43,932 nt of DNA. Origin: Betaproteobacteria bacterium RIFCSPLOWO2_02_FULL_63_19 (GTDB lineage: Bacteria; Pseudomonadota; Gammaproteobacteria; Burkholderiales; SG8-39). The notes below the pieces were generated by a model that was not told where the DNA came from, did no database searches, and worked only from the letters and a program-made list of their open reading frames with translations. The position numbers and the translations under genes were made by a program. Below, piece after piece: positions 17,530 through 25,771 of the stretch. The first letter of the stretch is position 1. Each line of letters starts with the position of its first letter. The stretch lies in contig MEQX01000026.1 of the NCBI GenBank assembly GCA_001770415.1, positions 2,174-46,105 on the forward strand, given 5' to 3'.

Positions 17530-19314
17530 TTGTCGAACATTGACCCCATGACGCTATCGACCATCTGGTACGCGTTCCAGTCGCTGTGCCGTGAAATGCG
17601 CAGCGTGATGACCCGCACCTCCCAGAGCTACTTGATATCCACACTCAGGGATCTCTCCGTCGGCGTGTGGCTCGCGGACGGGTCCACGGTAGCGGTACCC
17701 GAAGGACTACCCAGCCAGTTCCTCGGAACGTCCTTTGCCATTTCGGATATTCGGGAGATGTACAAGGACAATCTCCATCCCGGAGACGTGATCCTCACGA
17801 ACGACCCGTTCCACGGCGGCCACAATAGCCACCTGCCCGACTGGGGCTACATCCGCCCGGTCTTCTACGAGGGCGAACTGTTGTTCTTCACGCTGGTGCG
17901 CGGGCACATGATGGATACCGGCGGCTCGTTTCCGGGAGGCTATTTCGCCAACGCCTACGACATCATCGCCGAAGGGCTGAACATCCCGCCGCTGAAGGTG
18001 ATCAAGCGCGGCGTGGTGGAGGTCAAGATCGACACCGACGCCATGATCGCGACCAGCAAGTTCGCGGAAAACAGGATCGTGGACCTGCTGCGCCGGTATG
18101 GAAAGGACACCGTGCTCGCGTCGATTCATCAGATGCTCGATCGCACCGAGCGCGCCGTGCGAGCGGAAATCGCCGCGCTTCCCGACGGCACGTACTCCGG
18201 CGAATCTTCCTCCGACGACGACGGCACGGTGCTCGACGAGGTGGTCCACGTGCGTGTGGACGTGACCATCAAGGGGGACGAGATCACGCTGGACTTTTCG
18301 CGCAGCGACCCGCAGCGACCTGGATTCATCAACTGCGTCTATGCCAGCACCTACGCCCGCGCAGCCGCAGCGGTCATCGTCTACATGGATCCCGCGCTGG
18401 CCGATTTCCACAACGAGGGCTCGCTGCGTCCGATCAACGTGATCGCGCCGCTGGGCAATGTGACCAACTGCAAGTACCCTGCCACTGTCGGTGCCTGCCC
18501 GATCAGCATCGGCGGGCAGATCCTCGAATCGGTGGTCGAGGCGATGAGCAAGGCGAGGCCCGACCGCTCCATCGCCAGTTGGGGCAAGCATCGCGGCGAC
18601 TACACGTTCGCGGTGGACCCCAGGACGGGCGAGCGCTACGTACGCACCACGTTCGATTACGACGGCAGCGCCGGGGCCGTCTGGGGCCACGATGGAATGA
18701 CGGGACCGACGACGATCACAACGCTCGGCTCGGTGCAACGCGGCAGCATCGAAGAGGCCGAGATCCGCTTTCCGTGGCGCATGGTCAAATTTGAAACGCG
18801 TCCGAATTTCAATGGCCACGGCCGCTGGCGCGGCGGGGGCGGCATCGACTGGCGGGCGGTCAACGAAGGCAGCGACGGGCGCATGTCTTCGGGCAGTTCC
18901 GATGGCGACGTGGTCCAGGGCAAAGGCGCCCAGGGCGGCCAGCGCGTTCCCCGCGCCCGGACCTTCGTCCTCCGAGGCGACCAGAAAATCCGCGTCAAGC
19001 CGCACCGGATGACCGAAATCAAGAACGGTGACGTCGTCGTCAAGCTCAGCCCCGGCGGCGGTGGCGTAGGCGACCCGTGGCAGCGTCCCGTGGAGAAAGT
19101 CGTAACCGATGTTCTCAACGAAAAGATCACCCCGGACGTCGCGCGGATGGTCTACGGCGTCGTCGTGGACCCGGTGAGCCTGAAAGTGGATGAAGCAGCC
19201 ACCGCGAAACTGCGTTCGTCGCCCCCGTCGCAGCGCTACGAAGCAGTCATCAATGAAGAAACCCTGGACATCGAGATGAAACCGTCCGATGAGCAATTGG
19301 AGAAAGCACAGTGA
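17530..19314 (+). CDS. Hydantoinase B/oxoprolinase-family protein, copy 2
   Basis: A 594-residue paralogue of the preceding protein, nearly identical over most of its length. It lacks exactly 16 residues (LDEDLNKLIFNNVRFP, residues 163-178 of copy 1); the join is at nucleotide 18015/18016. This deletion accounts for the whole length difference. The start is TTG 17530, after GAGGGG, matching copy 1. Metal and glycine-rich motifs (DPFHGGHNSHLP, then VKLSPGGGGVGDP) are kept, so it may still be active or may act as a second subunit. Its last four bases overlap the GTG of the HyuA-type gene (GTGA), indicating translational coupling. Confidence 0.9.
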   Translation: MSNIDPMTLSTIWYAFQSLCREMRSVMTRTSQSYLISTLRDLSVGVWLADGSTVAVPEGLPSQFLGTSFAISDIREMYKDNLHPGDVILTNDPFHGGHNSHLPDWGYIRPVFYEGELLFFTLVRGHMMDTGGSFPGGYFANAYDIIAEGLNIPPLKVIKRGVVEVKIDTDAMIATSKFAENRIVDLLRRYGKDTVLASIHQMLDRTERAVRAEIAALPDGTYSGESSSDDDGTVLDEVVHVRVDVTIKGDEITLDFSRSDPQRPGFINCVYASTYARAAAAVIVYMDPALADFHNEGSLRPINVIAPLGNVTNCKYPATVGACPISIGGQILESVVEAMSKARPDRSIASWGKHRGDYTFAVDPRTGERYVRTTFDYDGSAGAVWGHDGMTGPTTITTLGSVQRGSIEEAEIRFPWRMVKFETRPNFNGHGRWRGGGGIDWRAVNEGSDGRMSSGSSDGDVVQGKGAQGGQRVPRARTFVLRGDQKIRVKPHRMTEIKNGDVVVKLSPGGGGVGDPWQRPVEKVVTDVLNEKITPDVARMVYGVVVDPVSLKVDEAATAKLRSSPPSQRYEAVINEETLDIEMKPSDEQLEKAQ

Positions 19315-21374
19315 AACAACTGACGATCGACGTAGGCGGAACATTCACGGATTGCCTCGTGCTCGAGGAATCGGGTCAGCTGCAACGCTTCAAGGCGTCG
19401 ACGACGCCAGACGACCCCACGCTGGGATTCTTCGCGGCTGTCGGCAAAGCAGCCAAGCACTACGGACAGACCCTGGAGCAGTTCCTGGCTGACGTGGAGC
19501 AGATCGTTCATGGAACGACCCTTGGAACCAACATCCTGATCACCGAACGCGGTGCCAAGGTGGGAATGATCACCACCAAGGGATTTCGCGACATCGTCGA
19601 GATGCGCCGTGGCATCAGGAACCTGCATGGTTCCATGTTCGACATGTTCATCGAACCCTACCAGCCGCTCGTGCCCCGTCGCCTGGTACGAGGCGTGGAG
19701 GAACGCACGCTTTATACCGGCAAGATGCTCACGCCCCTCAACGAGTCCGAACTGCGCGAACAGGCGCGCAGGCTCCTGGATGAGGGCTGCAATGCCATCG
19801 CCATCTGTTTTCTGCATTCCTACGCAAACGGCGACAATGAGCGCAAAGCCAAGCAAATTGTCCAGCAGATGTCGCCGGATACGTATGTAACCGCATCGCA
19901 TGAAATCCTGCCGGTCTTCCGGGAGTTCGAGCGTTTCTCGACCGCGGTAATCAGCGCCTACATCGGCCCGGCCATCACGCGCTATGCGCGAAAACTGCAG
20001 AGCGGCCTCAAGGAGCGCGGCTGCAAAGGCCGGCTGCTGATGATGTTGGCAAACGGCCTGGTGCAGGTCGTGGATCAATGCGTGGACCGCGCCGTGTACC
20101 TGCTGAATTCCGGACCGGCGGCGGCACCCTACGGGGCCAGCTACCTGGGCGGACTGCACGGCAAGAACAACCTGCTCTCCGTCGACATGGGCGGCACCAG
20201 CTTCGACGTCTGCGTGGTCAAGGAAGGCGAAATTCCGTCGACCTCCGATTCCTGGGTTGGCGAACACCGCGTCGCGATCAAGATGGTGGATGTTCCGACC
20301 GTCGGCGCCGGCGGCGGGTCGCTCGCATGGATCGATTCCCTGGGCCTGCTGCGCGTCGGACCGCAGAGCGCAGGAGCCGATCCCGGTCCCGCCGCTTATG
20401 GCAAGGGCGAAGAGGCATCGGTCACCGATGCGGACCTGGTGCTGGGCTACATTCCCGCCGACTACTTTCTGGGCGGCGATGTCAAACTCGACGTGGAGCG
20501 CTCCCACCAAGCAGTGGCTCGCGTAGGAAGCAAACTGCATATGAATGCCAGCCAGACCGCGCTGGTCATGAACACGACCATCAACACGGTCATGGCCAAC
20601 CTGATCACCGAGGTCTGCACCAAGAAGGGCCATGACGTACGCGACTTCACGCTGGTGGCCGGCGGCGGGGCCGGCGGCATACACGCCGCGGCGATCGCAA
20701 AACAATTGTCCATACCGACAGTGATCGTGCCGCGCGTGGCCGCACTGATGAGCGCGTTCGGCATGTTCGCGATGAACCTGGGCCTTGAATATGCACGCTC
20801 CTGCGCCCGCAGGCAGGACAAACTGGATTTTGCCGAAATCAGCGGCCTCTACGAAGATATGCGGCGCCAGGCCCGGGACGATTTCGCCAGCATCGGTATC
20901 GCTGAGTCGCAACTGGCCTACAAGCCGAGCGTCGAAATGCGCTATGTCGGCCAATTCCACGAGGTCGAGATCGACATGCCGGCCGAAGACCTGAACGCGG
21001 ATAATCTGAAAGCGCTGCTACAGAATTTTCACACCCAGTATGAAAAACTGTTCACCTACAACATGCCGTGGCGCTCCGCGGAGTTTCTCACCTACAGACT
21101 CAAGGTGACATCGGCATCGCGGCCGATCCAGACAGCGGTGCTCAGCGGAGCCGGTACGAACGTTGAAACCGCCCGCCGCGGCTCCCGTATGTGCGTGTTC
21201 GACGGCGATGCCAAGCCGATCGAGACGCCGGCTTACGATTGGGATCGAATGGCTCCCGGCCACAAACTCACCGGCCCGGCATTGATCGACGACAAGACCA
21301 CCACAGTGCTGGTGGTACCCGGGTTCAGGTGCGAGGTCGACGCGTATCACAACCTGCTACTGCGGGCACAGTGA
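19311..21374 (+). CDS. Hydantoinase A/oxoprolinase-family ATPase subunit
   Basis: A 687-residue HyuA-type protein of the actin/hexokinase-like fold. Phosphate-binding motif 1 is TIDVGGTFTDCLVLEE (residues ~4-19). A second nucleotide-binding block, LSVDMGGTSFDVCVV, lies near residue 290, and PTVGAGGGSLAWID near residue 330. In this family the A subunit uses ATP to activate a lactam or a ketone/enol phosphate, while the B subunit completes hydrolysis or carboxylation. The GTG start overlaps the stop of HyuB copy 2, so B2 and A are co-translated. No AcxC/ApcE-like small subunit follows, which argues for a hydrolase-type complex rather than acetone carboxylase, though weakly. Hairpins follow the gene. 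Confidence 0.92.
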   Translation: MKQLTIDVGGTFTDCLVLEESGQLQRFKASTTPDDPTLGFFAAVGKAAKHYGQTLEQFLADVEQIVHGTTLGTNILITERGAKVGMITTKGFRDIVEMRRGIRNLHGSMFDMFIEPYQPLVPRRLVRGVEERTLYTGKMLTPLNESELREQARRLLDEGCNAIAICFLHSYANGDNERKAKQIVQQMSPDTYVTASHEILPVFREFERFSTAVISAYIGPAITRYARKLQSGLKERGCKGRLLMMLANGLVQVVDQCVDRAVYLLNSGPAAAPYGASYLGGLHGKNNLLSVDMGGTSFDVCVVKEGEIPSTSDSWVGEHRVAIKMVDVPTVGAGGGSLAWIDSLGLLRVGPQSAGADPGPAAYGKGEEASVTDADLVLGYIPADYFLGGDVKLDVERSHQAVARVGSKLHMNASQTALVMNTTINTVMANLITEVCTKKGHDVRDFTLVAGGGAGGIHAAAIAKQLSIPTVIVPRVAALMSAFGMFAMNLGLEYARSCARRQDKLDFAEISGLYEDMRRQARDDFASIGIAESQLAYKPSVEMRYVGQFHEVEIDMPAEDLNADNLKALLQNFHTQYEKLFTYNMPWRSAEFLTYRLKVTSASRPIQTAVLSGAGTNVETARRGSRMCVFDGDAKPIETPAYDWDRMAPGHKLTGPALIDDKTTTVLVVPGFRCEVDAYHNLLLRAQ

Positions 21375-21436
21375 ACGCCCGCGCAGTGGCCGGCGAAGAC
21401 TAACGGCTGCCTGCTCCCACCGTGGGGTTCATCCAA

Positions 21437-21487
21437 GATCCTCGAATTTGAACGGATGGTCTTTTCATCCGGTCGAATTCGAGGATC
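21437..21487. terminator. Long hairpin after the HyuBBA genes
   Basis: Arms 21437-21458 and 21466-21487 are 22 bases each and pair at 20 positions around a 7-base loop. It starts 63 bases after the HyuA-type stop. There is no run of T after either arm, so it is not a classical intrinsic terminator. It could stop readthrough between the convergent genes or protect a 3' end. Confidence 0.45.
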
Positions 21488-21488
21488 C

Positions 21489-21513
21489 GCGCGGACGGGG
21501 TTCGCGTCCGCGC
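21489..21513. repeat. GC-rich hairpin GCGCGGACG/CGTCCGCGC
   Basis: Nine-base perfect inverted repeat (21489-21497 with 21505-21513) around a 7-base loop, starting one base after the preceding long hairpin. It probably belongs to the same RNA structure. Confidence 0.45.
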
Positions 21514-21621
21514 AATGCGGCGGCTATAGGAAGATCAGCGGCTCAATGCAATACGCCAAGCGCAACCTCTGCGCCTATGCGTTGATCCCAGTCAGCGGCG
21601 TCGTTGCGCGCGGCACGCGCC

Positions 21622-21670
21622 AACCCTGTATTCGGCACGGATAGAAAACATCCGCGCCGAATGCAGGGTT
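21622..21670. terminator. Second long hairpin before the class II aldolase stop
   Basis: Arms 21622-21642 and 21650-21670 are 21 bases each, pair at 19 positions, and enclose a 7-base loop (AGAAAAC). One mismatch would be a G-U wobble when read from the plus strand. It lies 67 bases beyond the stop of the reverse-strand aldolase gene and so may end that transcript. With the two hairpins to its left it fills much of a 362-base gap with no other gene. Confidence 0.45.
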
Positions 21671-21736
21671 CTGGTTAACAGCGCGACCCTCTGAAAGGAA
21701 TCATTTAGGGTCACGGTTCTTGGAATCGGGCGCCGT

Positions 21737-22456
21737 CTATCTTCCCGACCGCATCTGCTCAAGTGCATTGCGCCGCCACATGTTCCATGCACGCGCGTAG
21801 TTCTGCGGCGCAACGGAGGCCTTCACCTCGCCGTCATCCATGCAGGTAATCGTACCTGTCGGGCCTGCAATCATCATCGCCTGCATTTGCATTCGTGCGC
21901 TGATTTCGAGATAGACGCTGCGGCCCACCGCGCGCGCAAGATTTTCCCCCACCACCACGGCCCCGTGCCCGCGCATCAGCGCCGCGGGTTTCCCTCCCAG
22001 TGTCGTTGCCAGAGCCCGCCCCAAGTACGGTGTCTTCACCAGCAGATCGGTTCCCTTTTCGGCTTCGCGAATCTCGAAGTTCGGCACCCCTTCTCCAATG
22101 AATGCAGCCATATGGAACACCGGACGCAGCGACTCGCGGGTCAGCCCGAACGGAATGACCGAAGGGGAATGATTGTGAACCACGGCATTGACTTCCGGCC
22201 GGGCTTTGTAGATCTCGCCGTGGATGAAGCGCTCACGCACTGATTCGCGGCCTCGGTCATTGAGCGGGTTGCTATCGAGGCCGTATTCCATGATGTCTTC
22301 CTCGGTCACGAGTTCCGGCGCAAGCGCCCACGAAAGCAAGTATCGCCGCGGGTCGCGTTCCGAGCGCACGCTCACGTGTCCGTAGCCGTCGATCACGCCG
22401 TACTGCGCAAGAATTCGGTTCGCCGCGGCGAGATCCTCGACAAGATTCGTTGCCAT
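21737..22456 (-). CDS. Class II aldolase/adducin family protein
   Basis: A 239-residue protein of the class II aldolase/adducin fold. The zinc-ligand region is visible as VVHNHSPSVIPFG (His pair, near residue 93-95) and ALMRGHGAVVVG (third His, near residue 161). The N-terminal block YGVIDGYGHVSVRS is typical of the fuculose-phosphate-aldolase-like decarboxylases and hydroxy-acid aldolases found in catabolic clusters. ATG 22456 is chosen, six bases after GGAGAG; a GTG one codon upstream is also possible. It is convergent with the HyuBBA operon and divergent from the DUF1538 gene. It could cleave a hydroxy-acid intermediate, but the substrate is unknown. Confidence 0.88.
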   Translation of the reverse strand: MATNLVEDLAAANRILAQYGVIDGYGHVSVRSERDPRRYLLSWALAPELVTEEDIMEYGLDSNPLNDRGRESVRERFIHGEIYKARPEVNAVVHNHSPSVIPFGLTRESLRPVFHMAAFIGEGVPNFEIREAEKGTDLLVKTPYLGRALATTLGGKPAALMRGHGAVVVGENLARAVGRSVYLEISARMQMQAMMIAGPTGTITCMDDGEVKASVAPQNYARAWNMWRRNALEQMRSGR

Positions 22457-22697
22457 CACTTTCTCTCCATTTCAAATTCGACGATGACCAGGCAACCCGA
22501 GTTCACCCGGTCGTCCATCCTCCCAGCCGGGATTGTGCAAGAAAAAGACGATCCAGGTGCATTGCGCACGGATCAGGACATCAGGCTGCTCGCCCGATCC
22601 AAGATGTAAACGACGCCGTACGATATGGCGCGCGCGGCGTACATTTGCAGGCAATGAGGCTAGAATGTCGCCAGACTGATTTCCACCCTGATCGCCC

Positions 22698-24425
22698 GTG
22701 CCCCCGAGTGACGCCAATCGTCCCGCAGATGCCGCAGGTCCTGCACCCGCGCTGCGCTACGGCGAGTTCCTCAGCGCGGTGCGCGTCCGGCAGCACCTGG
22801 TGAGCTACAACCAGGTGTATTCGACGGCGCCTCGCTATGAATCGAAGCGGGGACTGCGGCTCATCGACTTGCACCGCTTGCTCACCCCTTATGTCAGCGT
22901 GCGCTTCCTTGAACAGGCGCGTGCGGTGGTGCCACTGGCTTTGTTCCTCGCTCTGTTCCAGATCGCGGCGCTGCGCGCAACGGTAAGCGCGGGCGACCAA
23001 ATCGCCTTTGGCATGCTCGCGGTCATGCTTGGGCTGATGCTGTTCATGGACGGCGTCAAGTACGGGCTGATGCCATTCTCCGAAAACATCGGCTTCAAGT
23101 TGCCAAATCGCTCGCCGACAGCGGTTGTGCTCGCGTTCGCATTTCTGCTCGGCGGAATCGCGACGTTTGCGGAACCGGCGATCGGTGCCCTGCGCGCTGC
23201 CGGCGCCGGCCTGGACCCGACGCGCACACCCTGGCTGCACCTTCTGCTTACGCGCTATCCCGGTCGCCTGGTGGCCGCCGTCGGCATAGGAGTCGGCGCC
23301 GCGGTAGTACTGGGAATGCTGCGTTTCATCTTCGCCTGGCGCATGAAGACGTTGGTCATTTCCGTGCTGCTTCCCTGCCTCGCCGCGTCCATCTACGCCG
23401 GACTCGATCCGCGCCTGTCGCCGATCCTGGCATTGGCCTGGGACTGCGGCGCAATTACCACCGGACCGGTCACGGTGCCGCTGGTGCTTGCACTTGGAAT
23501 TGGCGTGTCGGCTGCCGCGGGCCAGCAGGACAATCCGCTGTCGGGTTTCGGTATCGTCACCCTCGCCTCGCTGTTTCCTGCTCTGGCGGTGATCATGGTT
23601 GCGACCGGCCTGGTGGCGGAAGTGCCCGATCCAGCGGTGCTACCCGCGATTGCAGGCGCCAGCCAAACCGCGGCATGGTGGGACCAGACGCCAGTGGCAG
23701 AAATATTGGCCTCAGTGCGAGCCATCGCGCCGTTAATTCTGCTCTTGTGGCTGGTCCAACGATTCATCCTTTGGGAAAAACTGGCCCACCGCCAACTCAT
23801 AGCGTACGGCGTCGTGGTAGCAATCCTCGGCATGACCCTGTTCAACGTCGGACTGACCGTAGGTCTCACCCCGCTCGGCGAGCAGGCGGGCAAGATGGTT
23901 CCATCTGCCTTTAATGCCGTCAACGGCGCGAAAGCGCTCTACCCGTACCCATTCGGCGTGGCGCTGACGCTGCTTTTCGCGGCCACCATCGGTTACGGAG
24001 CCACGATCGCGGAACCTGCGCTCAATGCGATGGGCGTGACGGTGGAAAACCTCACCGATGGTGCCTTTCCGCGCCGGTTGCTGATCCAGGCCGTCGCCGC
24101 AGGAGTGGCCCTGGGTACGGCGCTGGGTGTGGCAAAAATTGTTTTCCAGTGGCCGATTCTGCCACTGTTGCTGGTGGCCTATAGCGTGGCGCTCGTATGT
24201 ACCGTACTGTCAACGGAAGAGTACGTCAATCTCGCGTGGGACAGCGCTGGCGTCACCACTGGTCCGGTGACTGTACCCCTTGTCCTCGCGCTGGGCCTTG
24301 GTCTGAGCAAGGCAGTCGGCGCCGCAGAGGGTTTCGGGATACTTTCCATGGCCTCCGCCGGACCGATAATCAGCGTGCTCTCGGTGGGGCTGTGGATCCG
24401 CTATCGAAGCGCCCATCGAGCGTGA
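22698..24425 (+). CDS. Two-domain DUF1538 integral membrane protein
   Basis: A 575-residue polytopic membrane protein in which a DUF1538-type unit occurs twice. The repeat signature is AWDCGAITTGPVTVPLVLAL near residue 247 and AWDSAGVTTGPVTVPLVLAL near residue 512, each followed by GxGVS/GLGLSKA. Further matched pairs are KYGLMPFSENIGFKLP with VGLTPLGEQAGKMVP, and ATFAEPAIGAL with ATIAEPALNAM. This internal duplication with two near-identical TTGPVTVP loops resembles the inverted-repeat cores of secondary transporters, though transport has not been shown to my knowledge. About 70 hydrophilic residues precede the first helix. The GTG start at 22698 has no clear ribosome site and is uncertain. 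It is directly followed by two PII-like genes, which suggests regulated transport of an anion or nitrogen/carbon compound. Confidence 0.85.
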   Translation: MPPSDANRPADAAGPAPALRYGEFLSAVRVRQHLVSYNQVYSTAPRYESKRGLRLIDLHRLLTPYVSVRFLEQARAVVPLALFLALFQIAALRATVSAGDQIAFGMLAVMLGLMLFMDGVKYGLMPFSENIGFKLPNRSPTAVVLAFAFLLGGIATFAEPAIGALRAAGAGLDPTRTPWLHLLLTRYPGRLVAAVGIGVGAAVVLGMLRFIFAWRMKTLVISVLLPCLAASIYAGLDPRLSPILALAWDCGAITTGPVTVPLVLALGIGVSAAAGQQDNPLSGFGIVTLASLFPALAVIMVATGLVAEVPDPAVLPAIAGASQTAAWWDQTPVAEILASVRAIAPLILLLWLVQRFILWEKLAHRQLIAYGVVVAILGMTLFNVGLTVGLTPLGEQAGKMVPSAFNAVNGAKALYPYPFGVALTLLFAATIGYGATIAEPALNAMGVTVENLTDGAFPRRLLIQAVAAGVALGTALGVAKIVFQWPILPLLLVAYSVALVCTVLSTEEYVNLAWDSAGVTTGPVTVPLVLALGLGLSKAVGAAEGFGILSMASAGPIISVLSVGLWIRYRSAHRA

Positions 24426-24445
24426 GATCTGCGCAGGGAGGCTGA

Positions 24446-24829
24446 ATGAAACGACGCGACGAAATCGTTGTACTGACCGATGCGGTGCTGATCACCTGCA
24501 TAGTGCAACGTGGTGCCGCCGACGCAGTGGTCGACGCTGCAACGGAGGCCGGCGCGCAGGGCGCCACGATTTTTTACGCGCGCGGAACCGGCGTGCGGCA
24601 AAAGCATCTCGGCGTACTGGGTATTACGGTGAATGCGGAAAAGGAAGTGCTCTACATCGTCGCCCCTGGAGACCAAGCTGACCACATATTTGAACGTGTC
24701 TACGTCGCGGCGAAGCTCGACACGCCGGGAATGGGAATGATCTACATGATGCCGCTGGAGAAGATGGCGACCTATGTTCCTCCTGAAATTGCGGCGCGGT
24801 TCAGTGAGCAATCCGACCAACATGGCTAA
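24446..24829 (+). CDS. PII-like signalling protein 1
   Basis: A 127-residue protein of the GlnB/PII ferredoxin-like fold. Strand-helix-strand order is clear: AVLITCIVQRGAADAVVDAA, then GAQGATIFYARGTGVRQKHL, and EVLYIVAPGDQADHIFERVY followed by PGMGMIYMMPLEKM. GATIFYARGTG corresponds to the GATVTEVRGFG strand before the T-loop of GlnB. The T-loop itself is shorter, and the uridylylated tyrosine region (RGAEY) is missing, so this is not a GlnB/GlnK orthologue controlled by GlnD. An excellent ribosome site (GGGAGG) precedes ATG 24446, 20 bases after the DUF1538 gene. By analogy with AmtB-GlnK and SbtA-SbtB it may gate that membrane protein in response to a nucleotide (inference). Confidence 0.85.
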   Translation: MKRRDEIVVLTDAVLITCIVQRGAADAVVDAATEAGAQGATIFYARGTGVRQKHLGVLGITVNAEKEVLYIVAPGDQADHIFERVYVAAKLDTPGMGMIYMMPLEKMATYVPPEIAARFSEQSDQHG

Positions 24830-25190
24830 CCCGGCTGTTTCCGCGTCGGTGCCGCCCTTTCGGAGCGAATTCCGAGTGCTCATCTGCATCATGCCCGACG
24901 GGCGGGGCAAGGAAGTGCTCGAAGCACTTCGTCGCGAGACCGGCGTCATCAGCGCGTTCGCTCATCATGCGCGCGGCATCGGCACGCACAGTCTTCGCCA
25001 CAGGGTCTACGCCCAGGAAAAACAAATTCTCACGGTTCTGGTCGAAGCCAGTCGCGCCGACGATGTGTTCCATTTTCTTTATTTCAGCGCCGGACTCGAT
25101 GCCCCGCGAGCCGGAATGATCATGATGGGTCATGCATTTCGCGGCGCTGGCGTAGTCCCTTTAAACGAAACCGAGAGTGAAGCAAGCTAG
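24822..25190 (+). CDS. PII-like signalling protein 2
   Basis: A 122-residue second PII-fold protein, more diverged. Recognisable parts are FRVLICIMPDGRGKEVLEAL, then GVISAFAHHARGIGTHSL, then ILTVLVEASRADDVFHFLYF and PRAGMIMMGHAF. The ATG at 24822 overlaps the stop of PII-like 1 (ATGGCTAA), so the two are translationally coupled; GTG 24807 is an alternative. About 12 hydrophilic residues precede strand 1. It shares only weak similarity with its neighbour, so the two may build a heteromeric trimer or two separate sensors. Like protein 1 it lacks the GlnB uridylylation tyrosine. Confidence 0.8.
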   Translation: MANPAVSASVPPFRSEFRVLICIMPDGRGKEVLEALRRETGVISAFAHHARGIGTHSLRHRVYAQEKQILTVLVEASRADDVFHFLYFSAGLDAPRAGMIMMGHAFRGAGVVPLNETESEAS

Positions 25191-25384
25191 CCATGCCGGA
25201 ATGGAACGCTAGACCCAGACTTCGAGCGGCGGTCGATCGCAGCTGGTCTGCTGCCACGCTGGCGGCGCAGCTGAGCTACGGCGCGTCGGGTAAATCTTCG
25301 GACTTTGCTCCCGCTCGGTTACCGGCGCGCCTGGCCTCCATTTGCGACAGCATGATACCCGCCGCCTGCGAAACCGCGCGACGA

Positions 25385-25771
25385 TCAACGGTTCCCCGAG
25401 GTTGCCGCAAGCAGCAGCAGCTGCGTACCGAATTCCCGCGCGAGATCTATGGACATCCTGAGGCGCACCATCTCGTCGTTTGCGATCCGGAACTTGAGCA
25501 GTACCGTCTCTCCGTCGGGCGACCTGTCGGGCGGGACGATGTCGACCGTGTCCTGATAAGGCTCATGGGCCGGCCCGCCAATCGCCGACGCAGGCAACAG
25601 CAGCTGCAACTGCAACCGCAACTGCGATGCGAGATAGCGGGCGATTTGGGGTTTCATGCTGATTCGAAGCGGATCCCCGGCCCCGGTCTGGAACTGAAGC
25701 AGCACCGCTCCGCCTTCGTGCGTTTGCTTAGGCTCGAACACGGCTATCACGTCCTGATACGATTCGTCCAC
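25385..25771 (-). CDS. Hypothetical protein with an internal duplication
   Basis: I do not recognise this family. The 128-residue translation consists of two copies of a unit of about 60 residues. ESYQDVIAVFEP, then AVLLQFQTGAGDPLRISMKP, repeats as EPYQDTVDIVPP, then TVLLKFRIANDEMVRLRMSI. Each is followed by a helix rich in leucine (ARYLASQLRLQLQLLLPA and AREFGTQLLLLAA). The repeat argues that the frame is real coding sequence. The start is uncertain: GTG 25771 follows an AGAAG sequence; TTG 25786 is possible. The gene lies convergent with the PII-like genes and may be co-directional with the carboxyltransferase genes upstream. Confidence 0.55.
   Translation of the reverse strand: MDESYQDVIAVFEPKQTHEGGAVLLQFQTGAGDPLRISMKPQIARYLASQLRLQLQLLLPASAIGGPAHEPYQDTVDIVPPDRSPDGETVLLKFRIANDEMVRLRMSIDLAREFGTQLLLLAATSGNR

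Noticed and set aside
15586-21374. Acetone or acetophenone carboxylase operon
   Set aside because: The A and B types fit broadly, but no small third subunit (AcxC/ApcE-like) is next to them, so I kept the general hydantoinase/oxoprolinase name.
24446-25190. glnB/glnK and amtB-type ammonium module
   Set aside because: The membrane gene is DUF1538-type, not Amt, and the PII-like proteins lack the GlnB T-loop tyrosine.
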